From positions 2,542,001-2,606,000 of the forward strand of contig NC_066309.1 in the NCBI RefSeq assembly GCF_905404315.1: a DNA stretch of 64,000 nt, read 5' to 3'. Shown here in pieces: positions 23,905 to 35,158 of the stretch (positions within the stretch are counted from its first letter, which is position 1; the number at the start of each line of letters is the position of its first letter). This stretch comes from Leptidea sinapis (taxonomy: Eukaryota; Arthropoda; Insecta; Lepidoptera; Pieridae). The notes under the pieces are model-generated. The model had not been told where the DNA came from. It made no database searches and saw only the letters and a list, made by a program, of their open reading frames with translations. Made by a program: the position numbers and the translations under genes.

Positions 23905-24310
23905 GTCAAAGTCAAAGTCAAACTCAAAAAAACCTTTATTCACTGTAAAACTTTATAAATTATTTAGTGCAAGTCAGGATGAAGTACAAAAGTTACAATA
24001 GCATTCAAATGAGTATAATAATATTCATTAACAAAATTTAGAACATTAATTCCAACTATCTTTATCATTCAAATAATCTTTCACATTATAATAGGCCTTA
24101 GAAGTTAATTTATTTTTTACGATACATTTAATTTTTTTAATAGGTAATACTTTAATATCATTTGGGAGTTTATTATAAAATATAACACAATCCACTTTAA
24201 AAGATTTAGCAATTTTATGAACGAAATAATTTGGAACGCTCTGGCAAGTTTTATATGTCGAATTAAACAATGGTCTATCTGACATCGTGTACTGGTTGAG
24301 CATAACTTAT
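23905..24310 (-). mobile_element. LINE-B C-terminus and 3' UTR
   Basis: The minus-strand frame 24303-24046 includes FVHKIAKSFKVDCVIFYNKL, then PNDIKVLPIKKIK and SKAYYNVKDYLNDKDSWN before a stop. This is the standard end of Jockey-like reverse transcriptases. The 3' UTR ends in a tandem (tttgac)n tail, seen as gtcaaagtcaaagtcaa at 23905-23925. The frame is open over 85 codons, so this copy is relatively young, but it is 5'-truncated. Confidence 0.82.
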
Positions 24311-24404
24311 AACTCTTCGTTAAATAGCCATTAAACTAAATATATAAAATTTACAGCACCAAATGTCAAAAATTTAGATACGAATGTTTTGTTAAACGGA
24401 GAGT

Positions 24405-24835
24405 TGGTAAAACCATCGGAATCTGCTATATTTCTTGGCATTAGGCCTGATTTCAAACTACAATGGTGAAGGATTGGCTAATAGACTTTGTTCTGCAGCA
24501 TATGCGGTTAAATAGATTAGAAAATTAACTAACATAGATACGGCGCGACTAGTTTACTTTAGTTATTTTCATGATATTATGTTCTATGATGTATTATTAA
24601 GGTGCAGTGCAGCAGATATTAATATCATCTTTGTGCTGCAGAGCAGGGCTATTCGCGCTATAAACATGGTCCATTAGAATCATTAAGAGAAAAATTTAAA
24701 GAAATATTAACTTGAATTTTAACTTATGCATAACAATATATTCTTGATAATTTTGTGTATGTATAATGGAGCGATCGCCCTCAGGCTATTGAATGATAAA
24801 TTTTATTGTACTAACGATATTATATTGTAGCGATA
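24405..24835 (+). mobile_element. LINE-B reverse-transcriptase fragment (degenerate)
   Basis: The plus strand reads, with stops, LANRLCSAAYAVK, IRKLTNIDTARLVYFSYFHD, IMFYDVLLRCSAADINIIFV and LQSRAIRAIN. It continues to a segment matching ...GAIALRLLND. It is the region just upstream of the C-terminus in LINE-B. It lies next to, but opposite in strand to, 23905-24310, so the two are separate insertions or an inversion. Confidence 0.8.
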
Positions 24836-25984
24836 TTTTATAAAAAAAGTAAGCCCGTTCAGTTTCTTGTGACCGTTCTGCTCAGATTCGAAGGCGTGGT
24901 ACTCAAAAAGCGATTTTAAATCCTATTTTGAATAAAAATACTTGAATTTAAATTTGTTCCTGACAACGTGGTTCGAACCCTACACTTGACAAAGGTTTTT
25001 TTATTATATTCAAATTTTTATTTATGAATAAGTAAAGCATAATATAATGTGTGTAACTTTTGTGTGTTTTTTTCTTTCGATTATTAAGCTGATATATATG
25101 TTATTTTGTGAAAAAAGAAATTGTTTTATAAAACCACACATCTGTTTTTCTTTATTTACCAAAAATAGTAAAACATAGTTTACTAGTAGCTATCTATAAA
25201 AGAGTCTATTGTTAGTTACTTCAGTTAAGAATACGAATCTCGTTTAACTTTGTTCCGTATCAAGTTAGAACGAGTTTGTTGTGAGTTAGGATTAATGCGT
25301 CAACTGAACTATTATAAGTGTAACAGAATTACGACAGTGAAAGGGAGGGTAGCCATCTATTTTAGTGAAACAGTCTGCATCCTTAATCAGCGCGTGCGCA
25401 ATGTAATAGTGGATTAAACCAAGGGTTACTGGCCTAGGCGTGTCCAACGTAGGAATTAATATTAGTTGCGCCGACTACATTATGTCTAGCCCTGACTTGT
25501 ACAAAGGTATACAGCTCGGTTACGCGGAAGCTATAGAAATGACCGCTTCTGCAGTGTCGTAACTCCTCTTGGTCTTCTCATAACTATCTAGTGGATGTGA
25601 CAGTAAATTAAATTGCCTATTGCCGTTTGTGACGTAATAAGAATTTTGATTTGTCGAGTTTCATGAATATGAAACTGTTACATTCATAAATGCAGAGAAC
25701 TGAACTTAAATAATGTATATTCAAATAGGCTCAGTCTATGCGTTTTTCCTTGTGTTTGACGTTCAGAAAAAGTTACAGCCTGTTTGAAATACATACAAAT
25801 AATATAGTTAAGCAATTGGAAAATTTAACATATTTAATCCCTGTTAGATTATTTATTCTTAATACTGTGGGTGACACTGTCGAACGAATTAATTTTAACT
25901 CAAAAACTTGACCTGATTTTAAAACTATTTTATTTGCATTAATCGCCTTTGGGCAACTTGCTTCGATGGTATATATTTACAGAA
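24836..25984. other. no feature recognised
   Basis: AT-rich with no supported features. Confidence 0.4.
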
Positions 25985-26085
25985 GAGTTGGACAAACGAG
26001 CATACGGGTCATGCTATGGTTTATATCACTGCGACATAAACTCTCTTGTAACATAAGAGGAGTCCCAAGAGCATTGGTGAGTTTC
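25985..26085 (-). mobile_element. weak LINE-A tail fragment
   Basis: The plus strand shows gacaaacgagcatacgggtc and later taacataagaggagtcccaa, then gagcattg. These are decayed forms of the minus-strand LINE-A tail (acgagcgtacggg, caccagaggaatcacagg). Confidence 0.5.
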
Positions 26086-26142
26086 TAAAGCGTAAATAAG
26101 CATAGGTACATGAGTTGGAAAACTTTTATCACATTGGTACGT

Positions 26143-26215
26143 GGGGGCGAGATTTGAACCGGGGGCACCGTGTTGAGAGGCAACGATTGTATCTATTGCG
26201 CCACAGGTGCTTTTT
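26143..26215 (-). repeat. tRNA-like sequence, probably a SINE remnant
   Basis: The minus strand starts gcacctgtggcgcaatagat (A-box-like) and carries ccggttcaaatctcgcc (B-box-like) about 35 nt later. The acceptor and T stems do not pair well, so I do not call a functional tRNA. Confidence 0.45.
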
Positions 26216-26506
26216 AAGTAGTATAACATCCATTTCCAATAGGTGTAGATAATAAAAGTTTTTAACAACTCCCAAACTAACTTACCTTATAAAATGGTTA
26301 ACCATTTTTATGCACAGATGTGCGATGGTATCTTCTTTGCTTTTGTATAAACATTAAAATATAGTTACTTAGAGAGATACATAGAACCGTTTAGTGGCAG
26401 CTAGTAAAACAATTGAATGTTTAGTTTCAATTTATACTGATTTTACTAATAGAAAGGCGTTACTAATTTACGATTTGGTGTTTATATTGGTATCAATTTA
26501 CTAAAA

Positions 26507-26728
26507 TTGTCGAAAATAACAACAACGATGACATGCTTAAGGGAGGCTATTTTGGAATCCAGACTATGTAGATTTTGCCAAGAAGCCTACGAAGACCCTA
26601 AATACATCCTTCTGGAGTCTCAAAATCCTCAATATTCGGGCAGAGGAACTATCTCACCTGTGTCCCCTGAGTGTACTGTGTCTCTTAAAGATTATAGGCT
26701 TGGAGGGTGCGATTTGATACAATTATGA
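26507..26728 (+). pseudogene. LINE C-terminal zinc-knuckle relic
   Basis: An open 73-codon frame contains LCRFCQEAYEDPKYILLES followed by SPECTVSLKDYRLGGCDLIQL and a stop. CRxC...E.p.hiLleC is the zinc-knuckle pattern near the C-terminus of R1/I/Jockey-type LINE proteins. Here the last cysteine is serine, so the knuckle is broken. The first codons are not conserved family sequence and the true 5' boundary is unclear. Confidence 0.5.
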
Positions 26729-26854
26729 ACACCGATTATGTAAGGGAATTATTTCTATAGAAGTTTTCCCAACTACCTCATCACAACGACCACAGCCATC
26801 ACTAGGGCGTGCGTCCGAGCATATGAAGGGGGCATAATAACGCCTTTTTACGTC

Positions 26855-26935
26855 ATGTTTCGGTTTGAACGGCCCCGTAACTGGGCTACTAAGTCTTAAG
26901 TTTTTCAAGAAACCTGAGTGGTACTACGTAATGAC
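26855..26935 (+). mobile_element. possible decayed SAF fragment
   Basis: Contains tgtttcggtttgaacggc, taagtttttcaagaaacctg and agtggtac in the SAF order, but most of the element is absent. Confidence 0.4.
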
Positions 26936-27165
26936 GTTCTATATAGACAAATCACGTCGTATAAAAACAAAGCCGAAATATGAAATATGCCACAAATTAC
27001 ACCTATAATCAGCTTCGACTGCTATAACCATACATTGCCGCATTTACTCCAATTGTTTAAAATATTCATACTCAATAAACAGCAATATAGAACACTTATT
27101 CAGTTCAGGTATCGTACATTGGAGTTAGAGCCCGATTCGGACAGTGACAGTTGACACATGACTTA

Positions 27166-27379
27166 GAGCGCTTTCGCACCACGTCCGAACCGAATCCGAT
27201 CCGAACCCGTGAAAACATTGTCCATAGTAGTCGTAGAACTATTTCTATCGTAGTTTACGCACTAGATCCGGCTTCCGTCATCTGATTTCCTTCCATCAAC
27301 CGTTAAAAATTGTACTATACCGGACCGCATTTTCATAGGTACGGATCGGATTCGGATCGGACGTAGTGCGAAAGTGCTC
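27166..27379. mobile_element. MITE with ~40-bp inverted repeats and TA duplication
   Basis: A 214-bp element. The left end, gagcgctttcgcaccacgtc, continues to cgaaccgaatccgatccg. The right end is its imperfect complement, cggatcggattcggatcgga then cgtagtgcgaaagtgctc. TA flanks both sides (27164-27165, 27380-27381), which suggests a mariner/Tc1-type element. The rest of the 26936-27165 flank holds nothing else. Confidence 0.82.
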
Positions 27380-27381
27380 TA

Positions 27382-28108
27382 AGGAGAAAAGTGTGCTTAC
27401 CTCTGGCTTACATTGTCTTTAAGCACACTTTTGCTATCAGACTGCGAATGATCTGTCCTTGTATATGTATACGTCATTGGGTACTGTATTGGAATGTACC
27501 ATCAGGTGCATATATCGTTCATTCACTTTTTCTCATCAGGAAAAAACAGATAGTGAAGTCACGGAACCCCGAATCAGACTGAATATTAATAAGACACGAA
27601 TATCGACGTCAATTAATGACGAAGCATAATACATGTCGAAACATCGGACAATTATAACGTCCATATCACAATGTCAGAAGAGTATATCTGGTTCAGAGCT
27701 CAACCCTGAGAGCGAGGCTGGCCCTAATTATACCTTTCGAATGAGACGTCATTTCCACACACTTACGAAATATTAAATTTAAAAAGACTTTTTCGCGTTT
27801 CGAAGGTGTGAATTTAAATAATTGCAATAATCTCGGTGATGGACATGCAACAGTAATGAGCACGTATCTGCTGTTTTTAGTGTGAAGAAGACAGCGGAAT
27901 TACTTTTGAAAACGATTCTGATGTTGCTGCTTTCATATTTGGTTATTTATGTTAAAGTTCAATGACTTGGGATGGACTTGTTGTATGCTGTGGATGATTT
28001 TAAGGGAGGTAATAGTCGGTAATTTATCATTTGACGGGAAGTTTGATTTATATGTGTGTAAATTGTTATTATATACTACATAATATGTATTATACCGCCA
28101 CCTGTATA
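27382..28108. other. no feature recognised
   Basis: No gene or repeat supported. A 63-codon frame at 27391-27582 begins at the MITE edge and has no motif. Confidence 0.4.
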
Positions 28109-28392
28109 TCTAATATATAAAATTCTCATGTCGCGGTGTTTGTAGTTAAACTCCTTCGAAACGGCTTGACGGTTTCTCATGAAATTTTGAGTGCATATTG
28201 GGTAGGTCTGAGAATTGGACAACATCTATTTTCATTTTTTGTCATTTTTTTTCAAATTTGAGTTATGTTTCGAGATTATGAGTCAGCGTTAAAAAATACA
28301 TACAACTTCAAATTTTCACCCATCTACGATCAACAGTTACTTTTGTATCGCGATTTTAATATCGGCAATACAACGTTTGCTGGGTCAGCTAG
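28109..28392 (+). mobile_element. non-autonomous Helitron
   Basis: Starts TCtaatatataaaattctc after an A and ends gctgggtcagCTAG before a T, the A|TC...CTAG|T signature of Helitron insertion between A and T. The body includes cgaaacggcttgacggtttc and tgcatattgggtaggtctga, common in lepidopteran Helitron-like repeats. There is no Rep/helicase coding. Confidence 0.78.
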
Positions 28393-28502
28393 TACTATAA
28401 TGGCGACATTAAATGAACACGGGTAGAACTATCTAATCTTAATCGTAAAAAAATAATTCTAAAATTAATATGCTCTAATTTTCAAACAAACAAATTATTT
28501 TG

Positions 28503-28722
28503 ACGACCCCTTTAGTCCAGTGGTTAGTGACCCTGCCTACTGGGCTGGTGGTCCCGGGTTCGACCCCTGGTAGGTGGAATCATTTATATGATGAATGTTT
28601 CCGAGTCCTGGATGTTTATATGTATTAATGTATGTTTAAGTAAGTATATTGTATTAAATAAATCGTTGTCTTGTACCCGTAGTACAGGATATGCCTAGTA
28701 GCAAGTAAATTTGTATACAAAT
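28503..28722 (+). mobile_element. tRNA-derived SINE
   Basis: The head is tRNA-like, with A box tagtccagtgg and B box gggttcgacccc about 35 nt apart. The tail body has gagtcctggatgtttatatg, ttgtattaaataaatcgttg and agtacaggatatgcc. A related minus-strand copy is at 53060-53265. Pol III transcription from the internal promoter is expected for this class. Confidence 0.82.
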
Positions 28723-28728
28723 GTGTAC

Positions 28729-29085
28729 ATAAATTACCAGACACGTTGTTTGTCCGCAATAGAATCCTAAACGAATGAACGGATTTTAATGGGAATTACT
28801 TCATGGAGTGCAGTTTTGTCCAACTTGGGGGATAGGAAAGTTTTTGTTTCGATTTGGTACCCATAATTATTTTTATTTTCAATATTGGTTTTGTATGGAC
28901 ATATTTTCTATGAGAGAATTTAGTGACGCACGGTTTGACAGTTCCGCTGTGAAACAATTTCATTGTAACAACGGGAAGAATTTTTTACGAAATAATTCTT
29001 GATGTTTTGAAATATTATTGGCAAATTCCTATAAAACAGTATTTTTTTTTATTATCTACAGAACAACGTCTGTTGGGTCAGCTAG
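28729..29085 (+). mobile_element. Helitron-like element (H1b relative)
   Basis: Ends gttgggtcagCTAG before a T. Its body matches, in reverse, the H1 locus at 47075-47420: gggaattacttcatggagtg, atattttctatgagagaatt and gtgaaacaatttcatt. The 64-codon frame is spurious. The exact 5' end is unclear and abuts the SINE. Confidence 0.72.

Positions 29086-29157
<72 letters not shown>
29086..29157. repeat. (TA)n microsatellite
   Basis: About 70 bp of nearly pure TA immediately after the Helitron CTAG end, with one internal aa interruption. It gives a false IYIYIY frame on the minus strand. It starts at the insertion T, so it may have grown from the Helitron target dinucleotide. Confidence 0.95.
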
Positions 29158-29161
<4 letters not shown>

Positions 29162-29639
29162 GGTGATAGTATTTCGTTATCATCTAAGTTTAGTCGTGTA
29201 TATTTACGATATTGAGCTGATCTTTCCCTACATAATATTGACAAGGATAGGAACATAATATAAATATTATAGCTGAAACTGTATTAAGCTCTTATTTGAT
29301 ATAAAAGAGTACTGTACATTCGATTTATTTTAATCTAAAATCATTTTAATAGTATATATTAGATTATTTAAGTGTTTCGTGAACTATAAATATATTTCTT
29401 TTTCATTCACTTCCCGTGGCAGGCTTCGTTTAACTGGTTTTGCTGGACGCGGATTCACGCGGCGGGTCCTTTCCCTAAAATATAGCGATGGAAGCGATGG
29501 CTGGTCCATGCGTCACGCTCGTAGACGGGCGCTGTTTGGGGGCTATGTCTCTGCGTTCATTGGTTATAAAATTGAAAAGGTTTTTATAAGAAATATTTTA
29601 AATTTGTTTTCAAAGGCTGAAGCTGTAAAAGTTGATTTA
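29158..29639. other. unclassified; 109-codon frame 29379-29708
   Basis: The frame includes RLTGFAGRGFTRRVLSLKYS, then DGSDGWSMRHARRRALFGGY. I do not recognise it, and its 3' half runs into LINE UTR-like sequence. A GC-richer block lies at 29410-29540. I do not call a gene. Confidence 0.3.
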
Positions 29640-29845
29640 AAAGAGTGCCAACTAGTTTCTCAACTCTTCTTCTCATTACAGCTCAAACTTTCCAAAATAT
29701 TGTGGTAAATATAGTTGTAGTTAATTAATTATTAGCATTAATTGTAACCTATTGTGTCTTTTAGATACTAAGTTGAACTAGTTCTGTGTATACTGTAATT
29801 GTAATATTATGATAAATAAATTAACAAAAAAAAACAAAAAAATTA
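29640..29845 (+). mobile_element. probable LINE 3' UTR
   Basis: Contains agtttctcaactcttcttct followed by cattacagctcaa, similar to the LINE-E UTR block. It ends gataaataaattaac plus an A run at 29826-29842, as expected of a 3' end. Coding sequence is absent. Confidence 0.5.
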
Positions 29846-30064
29846 CTTTGACCTAACAATGTCCATAATAAATAGGTATTAGACCAATTAGTATCAACTC
29901 TGGAAAAGATACAATTTACATTTCATAAATCGATTTGAATAATTGAAATACAGATAAAACTATTTACCATAAGCCATTTATCTAGTATTTATGTACTCAC
30001 TCCATCACAGTTGACGAATGCGCCAATATAAACAATTCGACAAGTCATTTTCTTGTTACCAAAC

Positions 30065-30341
30065 CAGGGGCGGATCTACTTAAAGGCTATTTGGGCTGCA
30101 GCCCAGGGCCCCGTGGATACAGAGGGCCCCCAACCGAACTGAAAGAAATAGACTAATTTATATAACATAACCATTCATAACCTGTCAATTTATTTTGCAA
30201 TAAATAATGTTTTAATAAATAAATAAAATATTTGGTTTTCCTATTTTCTTTATTACTTACGACGAAATGGCAATTGGTTGAGTAATTATGGCCCCTAAGC
30301 AGTATCAGCTCAGGGCCCCACAAATTCCAGATCCGCCCCTG
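30065..30341. mobile_element. hAT-type MITE
   Basis: Starts caggggcggatct and ends agatccgcccctg. It is flanked by an 8-bp duplication with one mismatch (taccaaac at 30057-30064, tactaaac at 30342-30349). The CAGGGGCGG ends and 8-bp duplication are hAT hallmarks. It is 277 bp, with an additional internal inverted motif (cagggcccc at both sides) and no transposase. Confidence 0.88.
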
Positions 30342-30349
30342 TACTAAAC

Positions 30350-30936
30350 ATCCAAATTACAAAGCAGATACCTTCGCAATAGTAGGGCGTGATGGTAGCT
30401 TTATTCATTCGGTCATCATTATTGTCTGTCTCGGCACAAGGCAAAAACAATCAATAAAAATAAATCATTTAAATAACCATAAACACGTATTACAATGAAA
30501 CAGCATTAGATCTAATGATTTCGCTAACGAATCATTGAAAGTTGTCCGCGATCGCGTGATTGTCCGCTATTCTAAACATGATCGACATTATATCACACAA
30601 ATTAGAATATTTAAAAAGGGAAACAAAAAAAAACATATCAAGTGCGAGCCAAAACTCGCACACGAAGATTTCCGTATGTTCGTACAAGAACTATATACTT
30701 TAAACATACATTTAAAAAAAATAGTTTTGTCTTTTTTTTTAATAGAATATGTGACGATAGGCAAGCGAGACCGAGGCTGATCTCCGACCAGATGTACAAA
30801 ATAAAAGACTCCAGGTCCCCGAAGCTTAGCTCCGTCGTCAGGGCCGCGATGGACAGAAGCTGATAGAATCAAATAGCTCACTCCAAGTGTGGACCAGTTG
30901 TTGATGACCACGATCCTCAGTCATGAGGTAACGACT
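30350..30936. other. no feature recognised
   Basis: Overlapping frames at 30535-30911 (73-107 codons) on both strands show no domain. I see no gene. Confidence 0.4.
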
Positions 30937-31001
30937 AGAGAGCGAGAGAGAGAGAGAGAGCGCGAGAGAGAGCGAGAGAGAGCGAGAGAGAGAGAGAGAG
31001 A
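30937..31001. repeat. (GA)n microsatellite with GC interruptions
   Basis: About 65 bp of (ag)n broken by regularly spaced cg units (agagagcgagag). Interrupted purine repeat, probably polymorphic. Confidence 0.95.
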
Positions 31002-32399
31002 TGTGATGATAATGTTAACTATCAGATTCTTAATTTATTAGAATTGTCGTCATGTCTCATCATCAAAAGTCTCTCAGTAACCGGAGCGTTGCAAGAGTAC
31101 GTAGCAATGAAATGTACAGTAATATGTATAGTCTAGTCTCATAAAATTTACATTACCTTCTTATTTAGACATCTCGTTGTCTCATGGAAGACGTAACAAC
31201 CAAAACCACAGAATTATTTAAAAAAAACGAATTTTCAACTGAAAATCAATAAATAGAGATGTCGGTATTAAGGCTATGTGTTCGACACCGCCCTGTGTTC
31301 AACGCAAATACGTGTACATATTATTACTCGGATACATTATCTCTGGACTTGACGTCCATGACGTCATATCGTCACATTGTACGGTGTGTAAAACAAGCAT
31401 CACTAGGATATTATTATTAATAAATAAAGTATGATTTATTTTTTCTATTTTATTGATTTATATAAAGGTGTTGTGTTGTGATGTTGGTTATTATTATTAT
31501 AGAAAATCAATAAAAGCATCCAGGCTGACTACAAAGAGCATTTATTTTCTGTCATGTTATAGCGACACAGAACAACAGACACTACAGAACTATTAACAAC
31601 AAAAATCAAAATGTAACAGTGAAAACTTCAAAAATAAAGCAGTGATAATAAGAAAATATCACGACATGTACCTAACAGTAATAAAACTACAAGCCGTACT
31701 GACGCAACAAGACGAGTGCAAGGGGGTTAAATGCAAAGTGGAGGGAATCTACGTTCCAGCGAGGACCAGAGATAATGTGGCAATAAGTAGGCCATATCTT
31801 ACCTTATTGACTGGTAAGTGATCATCCTTGTCTATAGTTATTTTGGGAACGAGGCTAAAAGGTAGATACAATTAAATTGGTACAGTCAATTTTGCAAATT
31901 CCAAATTCTATAATTAAATCATTCCTCCTGGACAGTACTCAAATAAAGATATAATACTCAAATAGACATAATGTCTATTTATATCATTAATACTTTCATT
32001 CATATTACACTGGCTCAAATCAGTCTCTACAACTTCGATAGTCGACCACTTGATCTGATATTGTTTCGATGTGTTGCAGTTGTTTTGTTTGTGTGCGGTA
32101 AATGCGGTCGTAGTAATATGAAAGTGTTGTCCGGGCCCCACCCTAGCCTCTAGCAATACACAGTGCTCCATTTACATCTGCTATGATACTGCAGTAAGTG
32201 TACTGTCAAGACTTAGATCGCCTAAGGTGACGCAGATTATCCGCTAGTCGCGACCATTCTGTGTAACCTCACATTCTTGGTATTCCATCGACTTAACGAC
32301 TAAAAATTGCAAATCGCACAGGAGTATTCATGTATGAATAGTTTAATTGAATATTCAGAATGTTTTATAAAACATGTTAATTGTTGGAGCTATCCACAA
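31002..32399. other. no feature recognised
   Basis: AT-rich with no classified repeat. Frames on both strands at 31914-32171 are mutual shadows without recognisable protein features. Confidence 0.4.
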
Positions 32400-32790
32400 G
32401 ATTATGGAATGATATGGGAGCTCCTATTTCCACAATTAAACTACTTAGTTGGGTTCATTTTACATTTAGTACTGGCCAGTTCATTTCAAAGTTCAGAAAA
32501 ATCCCGGAATGTTCCCAGACTTCTAGGAGAGACCTTGTATTCACTAAGGTTTTTGCCCGTTGCTTGGTTTGCCACTCCTTCGCATTCTAGGATTAAGTGA
32601 GTAACCGTTTCACCCCCAGTAAGAAATCCTCTGCACTTAGGAGTGTCCGTTACAGCGATTGTGGTCAGATAACTTAGTGATATGTGGCGTGTGAGTCTGT
32701 ATAAGCAGAGTCGAGTAAATCGTGCAAGTTTCGCTTCTTTAGACTGTCTACAGCTTGTATTCTGTATGAGAATAAAAATATATATAATTG
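32400..32790 (-). pseudogene. LINE-F C-terminus with zinc knuckle
   Basis: The minus strand encodes LYRLTRHISLSYLTTIAVTD, then TPKCRGFLTGGETVTHLILE and CEGVANQATGKNLSEYKVSP, then RSLGTFRDFSEL. The pattern CRgC...E...HliLeC followed by a short LG...l..f tail matches the region after the RNase H-like domain in R1/I/Jockey-type LINEs. The second cysteine of the knuckle is phenylalanine (CRGF), so it is decayed. Stops follow around 32480. Confidence 0.75.
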
Positions 32791-32796
32791 CATTAT

Positions 32797-33184
32797 ATTT
32801 TTTATGACAATCATGGACGCGAGGAGCAGGACGTTCAGTTGATGGTAAATGATACGCCCTGCCAATTACAATGCAGTGCAGGATTCTAGAAAAACCCAAA
32901 AATTCTGAGCGGCACTACAATTGCGCTGGTCACCTTGAGATATAAGAGGTTAAGTCTCATTTGCCTAGTAGTTTTACTTGCGCACCGTAGCCCTTCAGAT
33001 CGAAACACAATAACGCTTACACATTACTGGTTCACTGCAGAAAAAGGCGCCGTTGTGGTACCCGTCATCTAGCTGGTATCTTGTCTCCAACTGGTGAATA
33101 CCCTTAGTCGCCTCTTATAAATACCCTTGGGCATTCTGGGGACTGGGGACTCTCCTATTTTTTATGCCTCGGGAAAGCACAGAG
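32797..33184 (-). mobile_element. SAF retroposon, copy 9 (long form)
   Basis: Minus-strand long form. It starts near 33184 with ctgtgctttcccgaggcata, passes tataagaggcgactaaggg, then the body with ggtacccgtcatctagctgg on the plus strand, and ends in the A/T tail near 32800. The 5' arm of the hairpin is intact and the other arm is partly deleted. Confidence 0.86.
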
Positions 33185-33747
33185 CAAATTGTATTTTAAG
33201 CTTAGATTATTAACACGTCTAGATAGAGTCTATTTGCTGTTAGACAACAAATAAAAACAGGCCAGGAATAATGCTTTAGTGTGCAAGACAAGCTACGTCT
33301 TACACTCGCGATTTGTATGACACTTTGTGTCATTGTGCGTGCATTCCTCAAAATAGAGGTTAGTTCTAAACTCAATTGTTTTCGACGATTTTACCGCTGT
33401 CATAGTCTATCTAGTCGTATAAATGATCTAAGATTTTAAAATACATTAAGCAAAGGAGCTAGCAGCGTCGAATATTTTAAAATATTCTCCGTATAAATCG
33501 GATTGTATTAAATCAAGCCTCAATCCGCTATTGAACGCTGTCATTGTATAATAATTAATGATTCTGTTTGTTATATCTTTACTATGAAAATAGAAATAAA
33601 ACAATTTCTTCGATAATGTATAGTGACAGCTGTCAACGCGGAAGTTTGACAGCGGGCGAACCATTGTTCGCTTTGTTGCATTCAACATTAGCGCCTACGT
33701 TTGTTTGATAATTTATCAAGTTGCTACTGGATTTTACAAACTGTCAT
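33185..33747. other. no feature recognised
   Basis: No supported gene or repeat. A short palindrome, tgacagctgtca, lies near 33627. Confidence 0.4.
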
Positions 33748-33815
33748 ATAATTTTGATGTGTGAATATAACTCAAACTTATTTAAGTTTGAGTTATATTC
33801 ACACATCAAAATTAT
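33748..33815. repeat. perfect 33-bp inverted repeat, 2-nt spacer
   Basis: Bases 33748-33780 are the exact reverse complement of 33783-33815, separated by tt. The centre reads caaacttatttaagtttg. Pairing stops abruptly at both outer ends. There are no mismatches, so it is recent, selected or an artefact. It could form a cruciform or, if transcribed, a long hairpin RNA. Confidence 0.93.
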
Positions 33816-33864
33816 TACCTATTTAGGTATTAATATTTTTAATGTTTATTATATCTTGTTTTTG

Positions 33865-34035
33865 AAGTTATATTTCTTTAGGCACGTTATGAAAAAATTA
33901 TGAGAGTGAAATTTTAAGATGCGCGCGCATCACTATAACACAAAAGTAACAGGTTGAAGTTGGTTCCTAAAATTTTCTGACGTTTGCGTCATTCGGTTTT
34001 TTTTTTAGTTTCTTCGTCCAGTAGGACAGGCAAAG
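33865..34035. repeat. REP-2 dispersed repeat, copy 2
   Basis: Second copy of the repeat at 15770-15950, with agatgcgcgcgcat, taacaggttgaagttggttc, tgacgtttgcg and tttcttcgtccagtaggaca. It begins within 50 bp of the perfect palindrome. Confidence 0.6.
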
Positions 34036-34739
34036 GGTTCAAGCCTATACAGCCGTATTTATTATTTTAATAATTAATTCTTTCTAAAAACGTAGAATAG
34101 CACGAGGAATAAACAATTTTAATAATTTTTGCTTCGTTAGGCCAAAAAAGTATAACTTTTTGCGTGCATACATACACACTTTTTTTCTAGTTTTAATGTC
34201 GAAATTACCTTTCATAGTTTGATTAAAGGAAATGTTTCGAGCACAATGATCCAATTTTTAAGTGAAAAGTGTTTGTGGTGAAAATTATGGTTATTATTGT
34301 TAAAAGAAGTTCTTTAGGCGCGCTGACTATAGTGTTTTTTTTATTGGGACAGTGTGAGGAAATCGTAACCCATAAGACATACAGAAAAACTGTACGATTT
34401 ACGCAAAAACTAATGTAAAAACACAGTTACAATGACACGAGTTTTAATTTTATTATTTGGATTAGTCATATAAATCAGTTATTTTGAAGATTTTTTTTTT
34501 CATACGAGTCGACTCAGTTTCACGTGAGGGTCATTTCAATGTATCGAAAGAAAAAATCTAAGCAGAAGAAGTCAGTCAAATTTAATAAAATGTTCTCAAA
34601 TACATTAAGCCCGTTCCTATAGTAAAGTACCTAAATCAAGGTCGATATTAGGGAATGTAAAAAGTTATGTTATTTGAGCGAAGTATGGCGAAGCCATCCA
34701 CGAAAATTAATTACTGTAATATTCTGCAACCTGGGAAAC
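34036..34739. other. no feature recognised
   Basis: AT-rich, nothing supported. Confidence 0.4.
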
Positions 34740-35110
34740 ATTACATAAAGGCATTCATTCTCTCAAAATTGATTACTTTGGAATTCTTTTTGATGTCAGC
34801 TCAAACACTACCACCGCTACCGAAACAAATGGCGCTCTGAAAGACAAGAAACGGCGCATGAAACTCGCCCAGTATTCTTTTATTGCGCCCTTTTTAATAA
34901 AATATACAATCATTAAAAAAGTTATCGCTATAAAATAATCAAAATCTAGTCCCAGATTAGCCAATCGTCAGTTGTGGAGTACTAGGATTTACGACAAAGC
35001 CGTATATTAATAAAACATTGAAATTTATATATGGATTATGTGACTGGGATTTTATTATAAAAGTGTATACTTTTAGTCTTAAAGCTGATATGTATCTTAT
35101 GTATATTACA
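34740..35110 (-). mobile_element. LINE-C 3' end (diverged)
   Basis: Diverged LINE-C copy: ctctcaaaattgattacttt, caaatggcgctctgaaagac, aatctagtcccagattagcc, and residual C-terminal coding up to about 35105. Carries small deletions. Confidence 0.78.
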
Positions 35111-35158
35111 TTACAAACACTCGTATAAATAAAATAAGCATTTATTACGGACTCATTA

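Noticed and set aside
28503..28575. Functional tRNA gene
   Set aside because: The tRNA-like head continues into a SINE body that has a second copy at 53060-53265.
29056..29256. Coding region with IYIYIY repeats
   Set aside because: It is a translation of the (TA)n microsatellite.
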